From Mesorhizobium neociceri (lineage in GTDB: Bacteria > Pseudomonadota > Alphaproteobacteria > Rhizobiales > Rhizobiaceae): DNA of 64,000 bases. Shown here in pieces: positions 9,357 through 18,288 of this stretch. Made by a program: the position numbers and the translations under genes. Positions within the stretch are counted from its first letter, which is position 1, and every line of letters starts with the position of its first letter. The stretch is taken from assembly GCF_013520985.1 (NCBI RefSeq), contig NZ_JACDTY010000004.1:124001-188000 (forward strand), written 5' to 3'. The notes beneath the pieces were generated by a model that made no database searches, had not been told where the DNA came from, and saw nothing but the letters and a program-made list of their open reading frames with translations.

Positions 9357-10913
9357 ATGGCAGCACCGGGTTATACCGAAGTTGATAAGGCGGAGGACGT
9401 AAAGCACCTCCACAGCATGGGCTACGCCCAGGAACTGGAGCGGCGGCTCAGCCGCTTTTCGAACTTCGCGGTTTCCTTCTCCATCATTTGCATCCTGTCG
9501 GGCGGCATCAATTCGCTGGCGCAGGCAACGTCGGGCGCCGGCGGCATCGGCATCGGCATTGGCTGGCTGGTCGGCTGCTTCGTCTCGCTGACCTTCGCAG
9601 TCGCCATGTCGCAGATCAGCTCGGCCTATCCGACGGCCGGTGGCCTCTATCACTGGGGTTCGATCCTCGGCAACCGCGGCACCGGTTGGGTGACGGCCTG
9701 GCTCAACCTTTTGGGCCTGATCACCGTGCTCGGCGCCATCAATGTCGGCACCTGGACGTTCTTCGTCGGCGCTTTCGGGCCGACGCTCGGCATCGAGGGC
9801 ACGCTCACCAACCAGATGATCTTCCTCATCATCATCACCGGCGCCCAGGCGCTGATCAACCATCTCGGTATCAAGCTGACGGCGAAGCTGACCGACTTCT
9901 CGGGCTACCTGATTTTCTTCGGTTCGATCCTGATCGCGATCGTTTGCCTGCTCTCGGCAGAGACCTGGGATTTCAGCCGCCTGTTCACCTTCCACAACTA
10001 CTCGGGCGAAGCCGGTGCCAGCGTCTGGCCGTCCGTATCGAATGCCTGGGTGTTCGCGCTTGGCCTCCTGCTGCCGATCTATACCATCACCGGCTACGAT
10101 GCTTCGGCGCACACTTCCGAGGAAACCATCAAGGCGGCCTCATCGGTGCCGCGTGCCATGGTCATGTCGGTCATCTGGTCGGCCCTGTTCGGCTACCTTT
10201 TCCTCGCTGCCTTCGTGCTGATGATCCCCAACATGGACGACGCCGCCAAGCAGGGCTGGAACGTGTTCTTCTGGGCCTTCGATCAGCGCGTCAGCCCCGG
10301 CCTCAAGGAGTTCGTCTACCTCGTGGTGTTCCTGGCCCAGTTGCTGTGCGGCCTTGCAACCGTTACCTCGGCCTCGCGCATGATCTTCGCCTTCTCGCGT
10401 GACGGCGGCCTGCCGGGCTCTTCTGCGCTCGCCAAGGTCAGCCCGACCTACCGCACGCCGGTGGCGGCGATCTGGACGGCGTCGATCCTGTCGGTGCTGT
10501 TCGTCTGGGGCTCGACGCTGGTTTCGGTCGCCGGCACCTCGGCCTACACTATCGTCGTGTCGTGCACCGTCATCTTCCTGTTCCTGTCCTTCATCGTGCC
10601 GATCGTGCTCGGCATGCTGGCCTGGGGCACGCCGAAGTGGGACAAGATGGGGCCGTGGAATATGGGCCGCGGCATCTTCATGCTGTTCGGCGTTCTCTCG
10701 ATCATCTCGATGATCCTGATCTTCGTCATCGGCATCCAGCCACCGAACGACTGGGCGCTGTACATCACCGTCGGCTTCTTCATCCTGACGGCGATCGTCT
10801 GGTTCGCCTTCGAGCGCAATCGCTTCCAGGGCCCACCGCTCGGCGACATCATCGCGGCCCGCCAGGCGGCGATCAAGGCGGCCGAGCAGGCGGTCGGCGA
10901 AACCGGCCACTGA
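9357..10913 (+). CDS. APC-family amino acid/amine permease (copy 2)
   Basis: 518-residue paralogue of the preceding permease. It keeps the same N-terminal block (HSMGYAQELERRLSRFSNFAVSFSIICIL), the YDASAHTSEET motif and the SRMIFAFSRDGGLPGSS loop, so this is a tandem duplication that has diverged. The ATG at 9357 is preceded by AAAGGGGA; the longer frame from 9291 lacks a family-like N-terminus. A long perfect hairpin follows the stop codon before the GS-family gene, which could reduce read-through. Retention of both copies suggests different affinities or substrates. Confidence 0.92.
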   Translation: MAAPGYTEVDKAEDVKHLHSMGYAQELERRLSRFSNFAVSFSIICILSGGINSLAQATSGAGGIGIGIGWLVGCFVSLTFAVAMSQISSAYPTAGGLYHWGSILGNRGTGWVTAWLNLLGLITVLGAINVGTWTFFVGAFGPTLGIEGTLTNQMIFLIIITGAQALINHLGIKLTAKLTDFSGYLIFFGSILIAIVCLLSAETWDFSRLFTFHNYSGEAGASVWPSVSNAWVFALGLLLPIYTITGYDASAHTSEETIKAASSVPRAMVMSVIWSALFGYLFLAAFVLMIPNMDDAAKQGWNVFFWAFDQRVSPGLKEFVYLVVFLAQLLCGLATVTSASRMIFAFSRDGGLPGSSALAKVSPTYRTPVAAIWTASILSVLFVWGSTLVSVAGTSAYTIVVSCTVIFLFLSFIVPIVLGMLAWGTPKWDKMGPWNMGRGIFMLFGVLSIISMILIFVIGIQPPNDWALYITVGFFILTAIVWFAFERNRFQGPPLGDIIAARQAAIKAAEQAVGETGH

Positions 10914-10928
10914 CGTAAACCATCATGG

Positions 10929-10955
10929 CCATGGCCGGCATCGTGCCGGCCATGG
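10929..10955 (+). terminator. Hairpin after permease 2 (terminator or attenuator)
   Basis: A perfect 12-bp stem (arms 10929-10940 and 10944-10955, loop TCG) is followed by TTTCGTTT. It lies between the second permease and the GS-family gene. The broken T-tract suggests partial rather than full termination. Confidence 0.6.
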
Positions 10956-10998
10956 TTTCGTTTCCCACTCAATCGACCAGCGCTGGAGAGCCAAAGGA

Positions 10999-12369
10999 AT
11001 GGCCGGAAATTTCTCGTTCGATCAGTTGAAGAAAGCGGTCTCCGATGGCGAGATCGACACGGTGCTGGCCTGCATCGTCGACATGCAGGGGCGGCTCGCC
11101 GGAAAACGCTTCTTGGCGCAGTACTTCGTCGATTCCGCCCATGACGAGACGCATGGCTGCAACTATCTGCTCGCCGCCGACATCGATATGGAGCCGGTGC
11201 CGGGCTACAAAGCGGCAAGCTGGTCGAAGGGCTATGGCGACTTCGTCATGAAGCCGGATCTGGCGACACTGCGGCGCATTCCATGGCTGGAAAAGACGGC
11301 GCTGGTGATCTGTGACGTGCTTGACCACCACACCCATGACGACCTACCGCATTCGCCGCGAGCCATCCTGAAGAAGCAGGTCAAGCGGCTCACCGAGCGT
11401 GGCTATATCGGCTACTTCGCTTCCGAGCTCGAATTCTACCTGTTCAACGAGACCTATGATTCCGCCCGCAAGAAGCACTGGCAGGGTCTCGACACCGCGT
11501 CGCCTTACATCGGCGACTACCAGATCGGCATCACCACCAAGGAAGAAGGCGTCATGCGCCGGCTTCGCAATGAGATGGAAGCGGCCGGCATCCCGATCGA
11601 AAACTCCAAGGGCGAATGGGGTCCGGGCCAGGAAGAGATCAATGTGCGCTATGCCGAGGCGCTCGACATGGCCGACCGCCACGTCATCCTGAAGAACGGC
11701 GCCAAGGAGATTGCCGAGTCCGAAGGCAAGGCGATTTCCTTCATGTCCAAATACAATTACGGGCTCGCCGGCAACTCCAGCCATATCCACAATTCGCTGT
11801 GGAGCGCCGACGGCAAGACGCCGCTTTTCTTCGACAAGAAAGCCGATTGGACTTTGTCGACGCTCGGCCAGCAATGGGCGGCGGGACAGCTGAAATACGC
11901 CAAGGAATTCATCTGGTTCCTGGCGCCCTACATCAACTCCTACAAGCGCTTCCAGGCCGGCACCTTCGCGCCGACCAAGATCATGTGGAGCGAGGACAAT
12001 CGCACCGCCGGCTTCCGCCTGTGCGGCGAGGGCACCAAGGGCATCCGCATGGAATGCCGCATCGGCGGCGCCGATCTGAACCCCTATCTCGCCTTCGCCG
12101 CCCTGATCGCGGCCGGCCTTGCCGGCATCGATGAGAAACTCGAACTGCAAAAGCCGTTCGTCGGCGATGCCTACCAGGCGTCGCGCCTGCCGGAGATCCC
12201 GAAGACGCTGCGCGACGCCACCGAGACGCTGGCCAAGTCGAAGATGCTGAAGCAGGCGCTCGGCGACGATGTGCTTGAGCATTATGTCCACACTGCGAAA
12301 TGGGAGCAGTTTGAATACGACCGCCGCATTACGGATTGGGAACTGCACAGGGGGTTCGAGCGGTACTAA
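10999..12369 (+). CDS. Glutamine synthetase family protein (gamma-glutamylamine ligase-like)
   Basis: 456-residue member of the GS fold of the PuuA/IpuC/GlnA4 type, which ATP-dependently joins glutamate to an amine. Metal and substrate motifs are retained: ASELEFYLF (about residues 143-151), GPGQEEINVRY, GNSSHIHNSLW (counterpart of the GS histidine loop), RTAGFRLCGEG, and RMECRIGGADLNPYLAFAAL. The canonical GlnA adenylylation region is not recognisable and context is catabolic, so I infer an amine ligase rather than nitrogen-assimilating GS. A GGAGAGCCAAAGGA site precedes the ATG. Followed by an aldehyde and an alcohol dehydrogenase, it fits the first step of a gamma-glutamylated amine pathway. 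The exact amine is unknown. Confidence 0.9.
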   Translation: MAGNFSFDQLKKAVSDGEIDTVLACIVDMQGRLAGKRFLAQYFVDSAHDETHGCNYLLAADIDMEPVPGYKAASWSKGYGDFVMKPDLATLRRIPWLEKTALVICDVLDHHTHDDLPHSPRAILKKQVKRLTERGYIGYFASELEFYLFNETYDSARKKHWQGLDTASPYIGDYQIGITTKEEGVMRRLRNEMEAAGIPIENSKGEWGPGQEEINVRYAEALDMADRHVILKNGAKEIAESEGKAISFMSKYNYGLAGNSSHIHNSLWSADGKTPLFFDKKADWTLSTLGQQWAAGQLKYAKEFIWFLAPYINSYKRFQAGTFAPTKIMWSEDNRTAGFRLCGEGTKGIRMECRIGGADLNPYLAFAALIAAGLAGIDEKLELQKPFVGDAYQASRLPEIPKTLRDATETLAKSKMLKQALGDDVLEHYVHTAKWEQFEYDRRITDWELHRGFERY

Positions 12370-12391
12370 GGGTGGTCCGCGAAACGTCGGC

Positions 12392-12512
12392 GCTGCCCCT
12401 CACCGCCCCCTCTCCCCGTGAAGAACGGGGAGAGGGGGCGTCGACGTTGGAGCTTTCTCTTCTCCCCGTCACTATACGGGGAGAAGGTGCCGGCAGGCGG
12501 ATGAGGGGCAGC
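12392..12512. repeat. Rhizobial intergenic palindromic element (RIME-like)
   Basis: Outer inverted repeats (gctgcccct at 12392-12400, aggggcagc at 12504-12512) enclose two strong hairpins: a perfect 15-bp stem (12404-12418 with 12426-12440) and an 11-bp stem (12459-12469 with 12476-12486). The architecture matches the mosaic palindromic repeats found between genes in Rhizobiales. An 18-base segment (12492-12509) recurs exactly at 27218-27235. It lies between the GS-family gene and the aldehyde dehydrogenase. Confidence 0.8.
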
Positions 12513-12560
12513 ACAAAGCCAGATGATTTTCGATTTTAAAGAAGTGCGAGGACTTAAACG

Positions 12561-13949
12561 ATGACCGAAACGGTCAAACTCAAATCCCCCATCGATGGCT
12601 CGATCTATGCGGAGCGGCCGATCGCGACCGACCAGGCGATCAATGCCGCGGTCGAGCGCGCCAAGGCGGCGCAGGAGAAGTGGGCGCTGACGCCGATTGT
12701 CGAACGCGGCAAGTACATGCTGGCGATGCTCGAGGCGCTGGTCGCGATGACCGACGAGATCGTGCCGGAGATCGCCTGGCAGATGGGTCGCCCGGTGCGC
12801 TATGGCGGCGAGTTCGGCGGCGTCAGGGAACGCACCAATTACATGGTCGAGATCGCTGAAGCTGCGCTGAAATCCGTGCCGGCTTCCAATCCGAAGGACG
12901 GCTTCCGCCGCTATGTGAAGAAGGATCCGCTCGGCGTGGTCATGGTGATCGCGCCGTGGAACTATCCTTATCTCACGGCCGTCAACACCATCGTGCCGGC
13001 GCTGATGGCCGGCAACACGGTGATTCTGAAACATGCGGCGCAGACGCTGCTGGTCGGCGAACGCTTCCAGCAGGCTTTCGACAAGATTGGCCTGCCCAAA
13101 GGCGTCTTCCAGAATGTCGTGCTCAACCATGCCCAGACAGAGAAACTGCTCGGCTCCGGTAAGATCGACCATGTCAATTTCACCGGTTCGGTCGGCGGCG
13201 GCCGTGCCATCGAAAAGGCTGCGGCCGGCACCTTTATGACGCTCGGCCTCGAACTCGGCGGCAAGGATCCGGCCTATGTGCTGCCGGACGCGAAGCTCGA
13301 CCATGCGGTGGCCAATCTTGTCGACGGCGCCTTCTACAATTCCGGCCAGTGCTGCTGCGGCATCGAGCGCGTCTATGTGCATGAGAAGGTCTACGATCAG
13401 TTCGTCGAAGGCTTCATCGCTGAGACCAAGAACTATGTCGTCGGCAACCCGCTGGAGCAGGCGACCACTATGGGTCCGATGGCGCTGGCGCGCTTTGCCG
13501 ACCTGATCCGCGAGCAGAAGGCCGAGGCGCTGCGCAAGGGTGCGGTCGCGCATATCAATATGAAGGTGGCTAATGACCAGGCCGGCTCACCCTACCTGGC
13601 GCCGGAAGTGCTGACCCAAGTCGACCACCAGATGAGCGTCATGCGTGAGGAAAGTTTTGGCCCGATCGTCGGCATCATGAAGGTGCGCAATGACGAGGAG
13701 GCGATCGCGCTGATGAATGACAGCCCCTACGGCCTGACGGCCTCGATCTGGACCGGCGACATCGAGCATGCGGTGGCGATCGGCGACCGCGTCGAGACCG
13801 GCACGGTGTTCATGAACCGCTGCGATTATCTCGATCCGGCGCTGGTGTGGACCGGCGTCAAGGATACCGGCAAAGGTGTTGCCCTGTCGGCGCTCGGTTA
13901 TGACAATCTGACCAGGCCGAAATCCTTCCACCTGCGCGAAGCCACCTGA
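12561..13949 (+). CDS. NAD(P)-dependent aldehyde dehydrogenase
   Basis: 462-residue aldehyde dehydrogenase. The general-base Glu is in LELGGKDP and the nucleophile lies in the triplet GQCCCG, with extra cysteines next to the catalytic one. The cofactor region IAPWNYPYLTAVNTIVPALMAGN and the C-terminal ESFGPIVGI block are typical. It lies 191 bp after the GS-family gene, separated by a palindromic repeat, and 17 bp before the alcohol dehydrogenase. In the proposed pathway it oxidises a gamma-glutamylated aldehyde to the acid. It could equally be a general semialdehyde dehydrogenase. Confidence 0.93.
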   Translation: MTETVKLKSPIDGSIYAERPIATDQAINAAVERAKAAQEKWALTPIVERGKYMLAMLEALVAMTDEIVPEIAWQMGRPVRYGGEFGGVRERTNYMVEIAEAALKSVPASNPKDGFRRYVKKDPLGVVMVIAPWNYPYLTAVNTIVPALMAGNTVILKHAAQTLLVGERFQQAFDKIGLPKGVFQNVVLNHAQTEKLLGSGKIDHVNFTGSVGGGRAIEKAAAGTFMTLGLELGGKDPAYVLPDAKLDHAVANLVDGAFYNSGQCCCGIERVYVHEKVYDQFVEGFIAETKNYVVGNPLEQATTMGPMALARFADLIREQKAEALRKGAVAHINMKVANDQAGSPYLAPEVLTQVDHQMSVMREESFGPIVGIMKVRNDEEAIALMNDSPYGLTASIWTGDIEHAVAIGDRVETGTVFMNRCDYLDPALVWTGVKDTGKGVALSALGYDNLTRPKSFHLREAT

Positions 13950-13966
13950 TTTTTGAAAGACAAGAC

Positions 13967-15139
13967 ATGTCCAAGCTGATCTCCAAATGGAACTACCCGA
14001 CCACCGTCCGCTTCGGCGCTGGGCGCATCAAGGAATTGCCCGACGTGCTCGCGGCCACCGGCATCAAGCGGCCGCTCTTCGTCACCGATCCGGGCCTCGC
14101 CAAGCTGCCGGTTGTCGCTTCGACCCTAAAGATCCTCGACGACGCCAAGGTGTCCTATGGCGTGTTTTCCGAAGTGAAGCCGAACCCGGTGGACTCCAAT
14201 CTCACCGCCGGCATCGCCGTGTTCAAGAAGGGCAAGCATGATGGCGTCATCGCCTTTGGCGGCGGCTCGGCGCTCGATCTCGGCAAGCTGATCGCCTTCC
14301 AGGCCGGCCAGACAAGGCCCATCTGGGACTTCGAGGATGTCGGCGACTGGTGGACGCGCGCCGATTCCGACGCCATTGCGCCGATCATTGCCGTGCCGAC
14401 CACCGCCGGCACCGGCTCGGAAGTTGGCCGCGCCGGCGTCATCACCAATGAGGCGACGCATACCAAGAAGGTGATCTTCCATCCGAAACTTTTGCCGGCA
14501 ATCGTCATTGCCGACCCGGAACTTTCGGTCGGCATGCCCGGTTTCATCACCGTCGGCACCGGCATGGATGCGCTCGCCCACTGCCTGGAAGCCTATTGCG
14601 CGCCGGGCTATCACCCGATGGCCGACGGCATTGCCGTTGAAGGCGCGCGGCTGGTGTTCGAGAACCTGCCCAAGGCCTATGCCAACGGCAAGGACCTGGT
14701 CGCCCGCGCCCATATGATGAGTGCGGCCGCCATGGGCGCTGCAGCCTTCCAGAAGGGGCTGGGCGCCATCCACTCGCTGTCGCATCCGATCGGCGCGCTT
14801 TACGACACCCATCACGGCATGACCAATGCCGTGTTCATGCCCTATGTGCTGGCCTTCAATCGCGACTCGATCGAGGAGCGTATCGCCCGGCTCGCCGCCT
14901 ATTGCGGCATCAAGGGCGGTTTCGACGGCTTTGCCAAGGCGATCATCAAGCTGCGCAAGGAATTGAAGGTGCCGCATGCGCTGCCTGGGCTGATCAAGGG
15001 GCTCGACATGGACAAGAAGCGCAAGGCGCTGATCGCAGACATGGCCGTGGTGGATCCGACCGCCGGCGGCAATCCGGTCAAGCTGACCAAGAAAGCGGCG
15101 CTGACGCTGCTCGAGAACGCCATAGCCGGCACCGTCTGA
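13967..15139 (+). CDS. Iron-containing alcohol dehydrogenase
   Basis: 390-residue group III (Fe-dependent) alcohol dehydrogenase. It shows FGGGSALDLGK (NAD binding), PTTAGTGSEVGRAGVI, and the metal ligands in MDALAHCLEAY and GAIHSLSHPIGALYDTHHG (Asp and three His). It follows the aldehyde dehydrogenase by 17 bp and is probably cotranscribed with it. Presence of an alcohol dehydrogenase beside the aldehyde dehydrogenase and a glutamyl-ligase suggests the substrate carries a hydroxyl group, such as ethanolamine or another amino alcohol. This is inference from gene content. Confidence 0.93.
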   Translation: MSKLISKWNYPTTVRFGAGRIKELPDVLAATGIKRPLFVTDPGLAKLPVVASTLKILDDAKVSYGVFSEVKPNPVDSNLTAGIAVFKKGKHDGVIAFGGGSALDLGKLIAFQAGQTRPIWDFEDVGDWWTRADSDAIAPIIAVPTTAGTGSEVGRAGVITNEATHTKKVIFHPKLLPAIVIADPELSVGMPGFITVGTGMDALAHCLEAYCAPGYHPMADGIAVEGARLVFENLPKAYANGKDLVARAHMMSAAAMGAAAFQKGLGAIHSLSHPIGALYDTHHGMTNAVFMPYVLAFNRDSIEERIARLAAYCGIKGGFDGFAKAIIKLRKELKVPHALPGLIKGLDMDKKRKALIADMAVVDPTAGGNPVKLTKKAALTLLENAIAGTV

Positions 15140-15307
15140 GGCGCAGTTTGGTGCCGGAACTTGATCTGGAAACGAGGGGAAAGGAAAGGGCAAGGGGGCA
15201 AAACGCAAGGCCATAAACCATTAGCCGGGAAATTAAGTAGAGGCTAATTGCTACGGCCCGTTAAAAAGAGTTAACTTTTCGTACCGCCGGGGGCCAGTTT
15301 CAAAAAG

Positions 15308-15325
15308 CTTTCATCTGGCTGTCAC
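15308..15325 (+). promoter_or_regulatory. Pho box upstream of the PotD-type ABC operon
   Basis: CTTTCAT-CTGG-CTGTCAC is two 7-mers separated by 4 bases. The PhoB consensus is CTGTCAT-N4-CTGTCAT/C, so 13 of 14 informative positions agree. It ends 57 bp before the ATG of the solute-binding protein, a normal position for activation. It predicts induction under phosphate limitation. Confidence 0.65.
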
Positions 15326-15382
15326 ATGAAAACGATACCGCATCGCAGGCGTCCAGCGACGCCAGTTCAACGGAGAGAACAC

Positions 15383-16489
15383 ATGTTCAAGTTTACGGGG
15401 AAAGTGCTTTCCCTATCGGCCGTCGCCCTCATGGCGACCTCTGCTATCTCGTCGGCCCAGTCCATGGATGAACTGGTTGCCGCGGCGAAGAAGGAAGGCC
15501 AGCTCACCACCATCGCGCTGCCGCATGACTGGTGCGGTTATGGCGACGTCATCGCCGGCTTCAAGGCGAAGTATCCGGAAATCACCATCAACGAGCTCAA
15601 CCCCGACGCCGGTTCCGGCGACGAGGTCGAGGCGATCAAGGCTAACAAGGACAATAAGGGCCCGCAGGCTCCCGACGTCATCGACGTTGGCCTGTCCTTC
15701 GGCCCGACCGCCAAGGCCGACGGCCTGTTGATGCCCTACAAGGTGTCGACCTGGGACTCGATCCCGGACAGCGCCAAGGATGCCGACGGCGCCTGGACCG
15801 GCGACTATTACGGCGTGCTCGCTTTCGAAGTGAACAAGGATCTGGTCAAGGAAGCTCCGGCCGACTGGGCTGACCTCCTGAAGCCGGAATTCGCCAACGC
15901 AGTCGCCCTTGCCGGTGACCCGCGCGCTTCGAACCAGGCCATCCAGGCGGTTTATGCCGCTGGCCTGTCGACGGGCGCCGCCGCTGGTGAAGCCGCCGGC
16001 ACCGCCGGTCTCGACTTCTTCAAGAAGCTCAACGCCGCCGGCAACTTCGTTCCGGTCGTCGGCAAGGCCGCAACGCTCGCCCAGGGCCAGACCCCGATCC
16101 TCGTCACCTGGGACTACAACGCGCTTGCCGGCCGCGACACGCTGAAAGGCAACCCGCCGGTCGACGTCGTCGTGCCGAAGACCGGTGTAGTCGCCGGCGT
16201 CTACGTGCAGGCGATCAGCGCCTACGCGCCGCATCCGAACGCTGCCAAGCTGTGGCTAGAGTATCTCTACTCCGACGAAGGCCAGATCGGCTGGCTGAAG
16301 GGCTACTGCCACCCGATCCGCTTCAACGATCTCGCCAAGAACGGCAAGATTCCGGCGGACGTGCTGGCTAAGCTGCCGCCAGCAGAGTCCTATGCGGCCG
16401 CGGTGTTCCCGACGCTCGACGAGCAGGGCAAGGCCAAGGAAACCATCAGCAAGAACTGGGACGCCACTGTAGGCGCCAACGTCAAGTAA
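15383..16489 (+). CDS. ABC transporter extracellular solute-binding protein (PotD/AfuA-like)
   Basis: 368-residue periplasmic binding protein. Signal peptide KFTGKVLSLSAVALMATSAISSA with likely cleavage after SSA, before QSMDELV. The mature part resembles the type that binds polyamines, aminoethylphosphonate or ferric iron (ENELNPDAGSG-type N-lobe; YSDEGQIGWLKGYCHPIRF C-lobe). The ATG at 15383 has CGGAGAGAAC upstream. First gene of a four-gene transporter operon (SBP, two permeases, ATPase), preceded by a Pho box and followed by a hairpin. The ligand is not known; Pho control favours a phosphorus-containing compound. Confidence 0.9.
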   Translation: MFKFTGKVLSLSAVALMATSAISSAQSMDELVAAAKKEGQLTTIALPHDWCGYGDVIAGFKAKYPEITINELNPDAGSGDEVEAIKANKDNKGPQAPDVIDVGLSFGPTAKADGLLMPYKVSTWDSIPDSAKDADGAWTGDYYGVLAFEVNKDLVKEAPADWADLLKPEFANAVALAGDPRASNQAIQAVYAAGLSTGAAAGEAAGTAGLDFFKKLNAAGNFVPVVGKAATLAQGQTPILVTWDYNALAGRDTLKGNPPVDVVVPKTGVVAGVYVQAISAYAPHPNAAKLWLEYLYSDEGQIGWLKGYCHPIRFNDLAKNGKIPADVLAKLPPAESYAAAVFPTLDEQGKAKETISKNWDATVGANVK

Positions 16490-16502
16490 AGTTTGAAATC
16501 CA

Positions 16503-16526
16503 CCGGGCGGCCAAGCGGTCGCCCGG
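16503..16526 (+). terminator. Hairpin after solute-binding gene (attenuator)
   Basis: A 7-bp GC stem (16503-16509 with 16520-16526) followed by CCTTTCC lies between the binding-protein gene and the first permease. Such structures commonly stabilise the abundant SBP message and lower permease expression. Confidence 0.5.
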
Positions 16527-16553
16527 CCTTTCCTCGAAGACGGTAGCCGGCGC

Positions 16554-17471
16554 ATGACCGATCTCTCGCTTTCAAATCAGGCTTTTGCCACCAAGCCGGC
16601 GTCGCCCAAAGAGGCGACCGCTTTCCGCTTTCCAACGCATTGGATCGGCGTGACGCCCTTTTTTATCTTTGTCCTGATGTTCCTGATCCTGCCCACGCTC
16701 TATCTGGTGTTGGGCGCGTTCCAGAACGGTGAAGGCCAATTCACCTTCGACAATATATTGCAGCTGGTGAGCGATCCCTCCATCAGCAATTCCTATTGGG
16801 CGTCGATCTGGATCAGCTTCTGGTCGGCCATTATCGGGGCGTTTGCCGGGCTCGCGCTGGCGATTGCGATTGTGCGCGGCGGTCTGCCGAGTTGGGTGCG
16901 CTCCGCGACGCTTACCTTCTCAGGCGTGGCTTCCAATTTCGCCGGCTTGCCGCTCGCCTTTGCCTTCATAGCGACGCTTGGGCGGGTAGGCATCGTAACG
17001 ATCATCCTGCGCGACGTGTTCGGCATGAACATCTATGCGATGGGCTTCAATTTTCTGACCAGTTCGGGTCTCATCGTCGTCTATCTGTTCTTCCAGATCC
17101 CGCTGATGGTGGTGATCATCGTGCCGGCGATCGATGGCCTGAAAAAGGAATGGAACGAGGCCGCCGCCACGCTTGGCGCCACCCAGTGGCAGTACTGGCG
17201 CATGGTGGTGATCCCGGTGCTGTTCCCGAGCTTCCTCGGCACTGTCATTTTGCTGTTTGCCAATGCCTTCGGGGCCATTGCGACGGCCTATGCGTTCACC
17301 GGTCCGACGCTCAACATCGTTCCCATCAAGCTGTATTCGCAGATCAACGGCGACGTGCTGCATAATCCGCAACTCGGCTATGCCATCGCCTTCGGCATGA
17401 TCGTCATCACCGGGCTGGCCAACGTCTTCTATATCTGGTTCCGGACCCGTTCCGAGAGGTGGCTCAAATGA
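16554..17471 (+). CDS. ABC transporter permease (PotB-like)
   Basis: 305-residue inner-membrane permease with about six helices starting HWIGVTPFFIFVLMFLILPTLYLVLGAF. The cytoplasmic EAA loop reads KKEWNEAAATLGATQWQYWRMVVIP, which contacts the ATPase. Its TGA overlaps the ATG of the second permease. Part of the Pho-box-preceded operon; it forms a heterodimeric channel with the following gene product. Confidence 0.92.
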   Translation: MTDLSLSNQAFATKPASPKEATAFRFPTHWIGVTPFFIFVLMFLILPTLYLVLGAFQNGEGQFTFDNILQLVSDPSISNSYWASIWISFWSAIIGAFAGLALAIAIVRGGLPSWVRSATLTFSGVASNFAGLPLAFAFIATLGRVGIVTIILRDVFGMNIYAMGFNFLTSSGLIVVYLFFQIPLMVVIIVPAIDGLKKEWNEAAATLGATQWQYWRMVVIPVLFPSFLGTVILLFANAFGAIATAYAFTGPTLNIVPIKLYSQINGDVLHNPQLGYAIAFGMIVITGLANVFYIWFRTRSERWLK

Positions 17472-18259
17472 AGTCGGGTAAGTTCTGGGCCTGGGTCGTC
17501 TTTATTGTTTCCGCGGCCTATTTCTTCATTCCGCTGATTGCGACGTTCGAGTTTTCGCTGCGCCTGCGGCGCGGCGTCCATTCTTTCGACGCCTATCAGA
17601 TCGTGCTCGGCGATCCGCGCTTCCAGGCGACGTTCCTGTATTCGGTGGTTGCCGCGGTGTTCACCATCATCCTGGGCGTGCTGGTCGTGGTGCCGGCGGC
17701 CTACTGGATCCGGCTGCGCTTGCCGCAACTGCGGCCAATCGTCGAATTCATCACGCTGTTGCCGCTGGTCATTCCGGCCATCGTCATCGTCTTCGGCTAT
17801 ATCAGGATGTACGGCTCGAACTCGCCACTGCCGTTCCTGGCCAGCGATTTCGGCGCCAGCGCCTTGCTCGTGATCGGCTATGCGACATTGGCGCTGCCTT
17901 ATATGTACCGCGCCGTCGATACCGGGTTGCGTACCATTGACGTGCGCACGCTGACCGAGGCGGCGCAGATCCTTGGCGCCGGCTGGGGCACGATCATCAC
18001 CCGCGTCATCCTGCCCAATGTGCTGATCGCGGTGCTGTCGGGCGCGTTCCTGACCTTCGCCATTGTCATCGGCGAGTTCACCATGGCCAGCCTGCTCAAC
18101 CGGCCAGCCTTCGGCCCGTATTTGCAGAACATCGGCGCCAACCGCGCCTATGAGCCGGCAGCACTTGCCGTTATCGCCTTCGCCATTACCTGGGGCTGCA
18201 TGTCGTTGATCCAACTCCTGTCCCGCTTTGCGCCGAAATCGGCGAACCGCCCGAACTGA
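17468..18259 (+). CDS. ABC transporter permease (PotC-like)
   Basis: 263-residue second permease with six predicted helices from WAWVVFIVSAAYFFIPLIATFEF onward and an EAA-type loop DVRTLTEAAQILGAGWGTIITRVILP. The ATG at 17468 overlaps the preceding stop (ATGA), so translation is coupled; a GTG at 17459 is an alternative. The last helix ITWGCMSLIQLLSRFAP matches the PotC class. It partners with the upstream permease. Confidence 0.92.
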   Translation: MKSGKFWAWVVFIVSAAYFFIPLIATFEFSLRLRRGVHSFDAYQIVLGDPRFQATFLYSVVAAVFTIILGVLVVVPAAYWIRLRLPQLRPIVEFITLLPLVIPAIVIVFGYIRMYGSNSPLPFLASDFGASALLVIGYATLALPYMYRAVDTGLRTIDVRTLTEAAQILGAGWGTIITRVILPNVLIAVLSGAFLTFAIVIGEFTMASLLNRPAFGPYLQNIGANRAYEPAALAVIAFAITWGCMSLIQLLSRFAPKSANRPN

Positions 18260-18288
18260 TCGCCGCGAACTGATCGAAAGAAAAAGCC

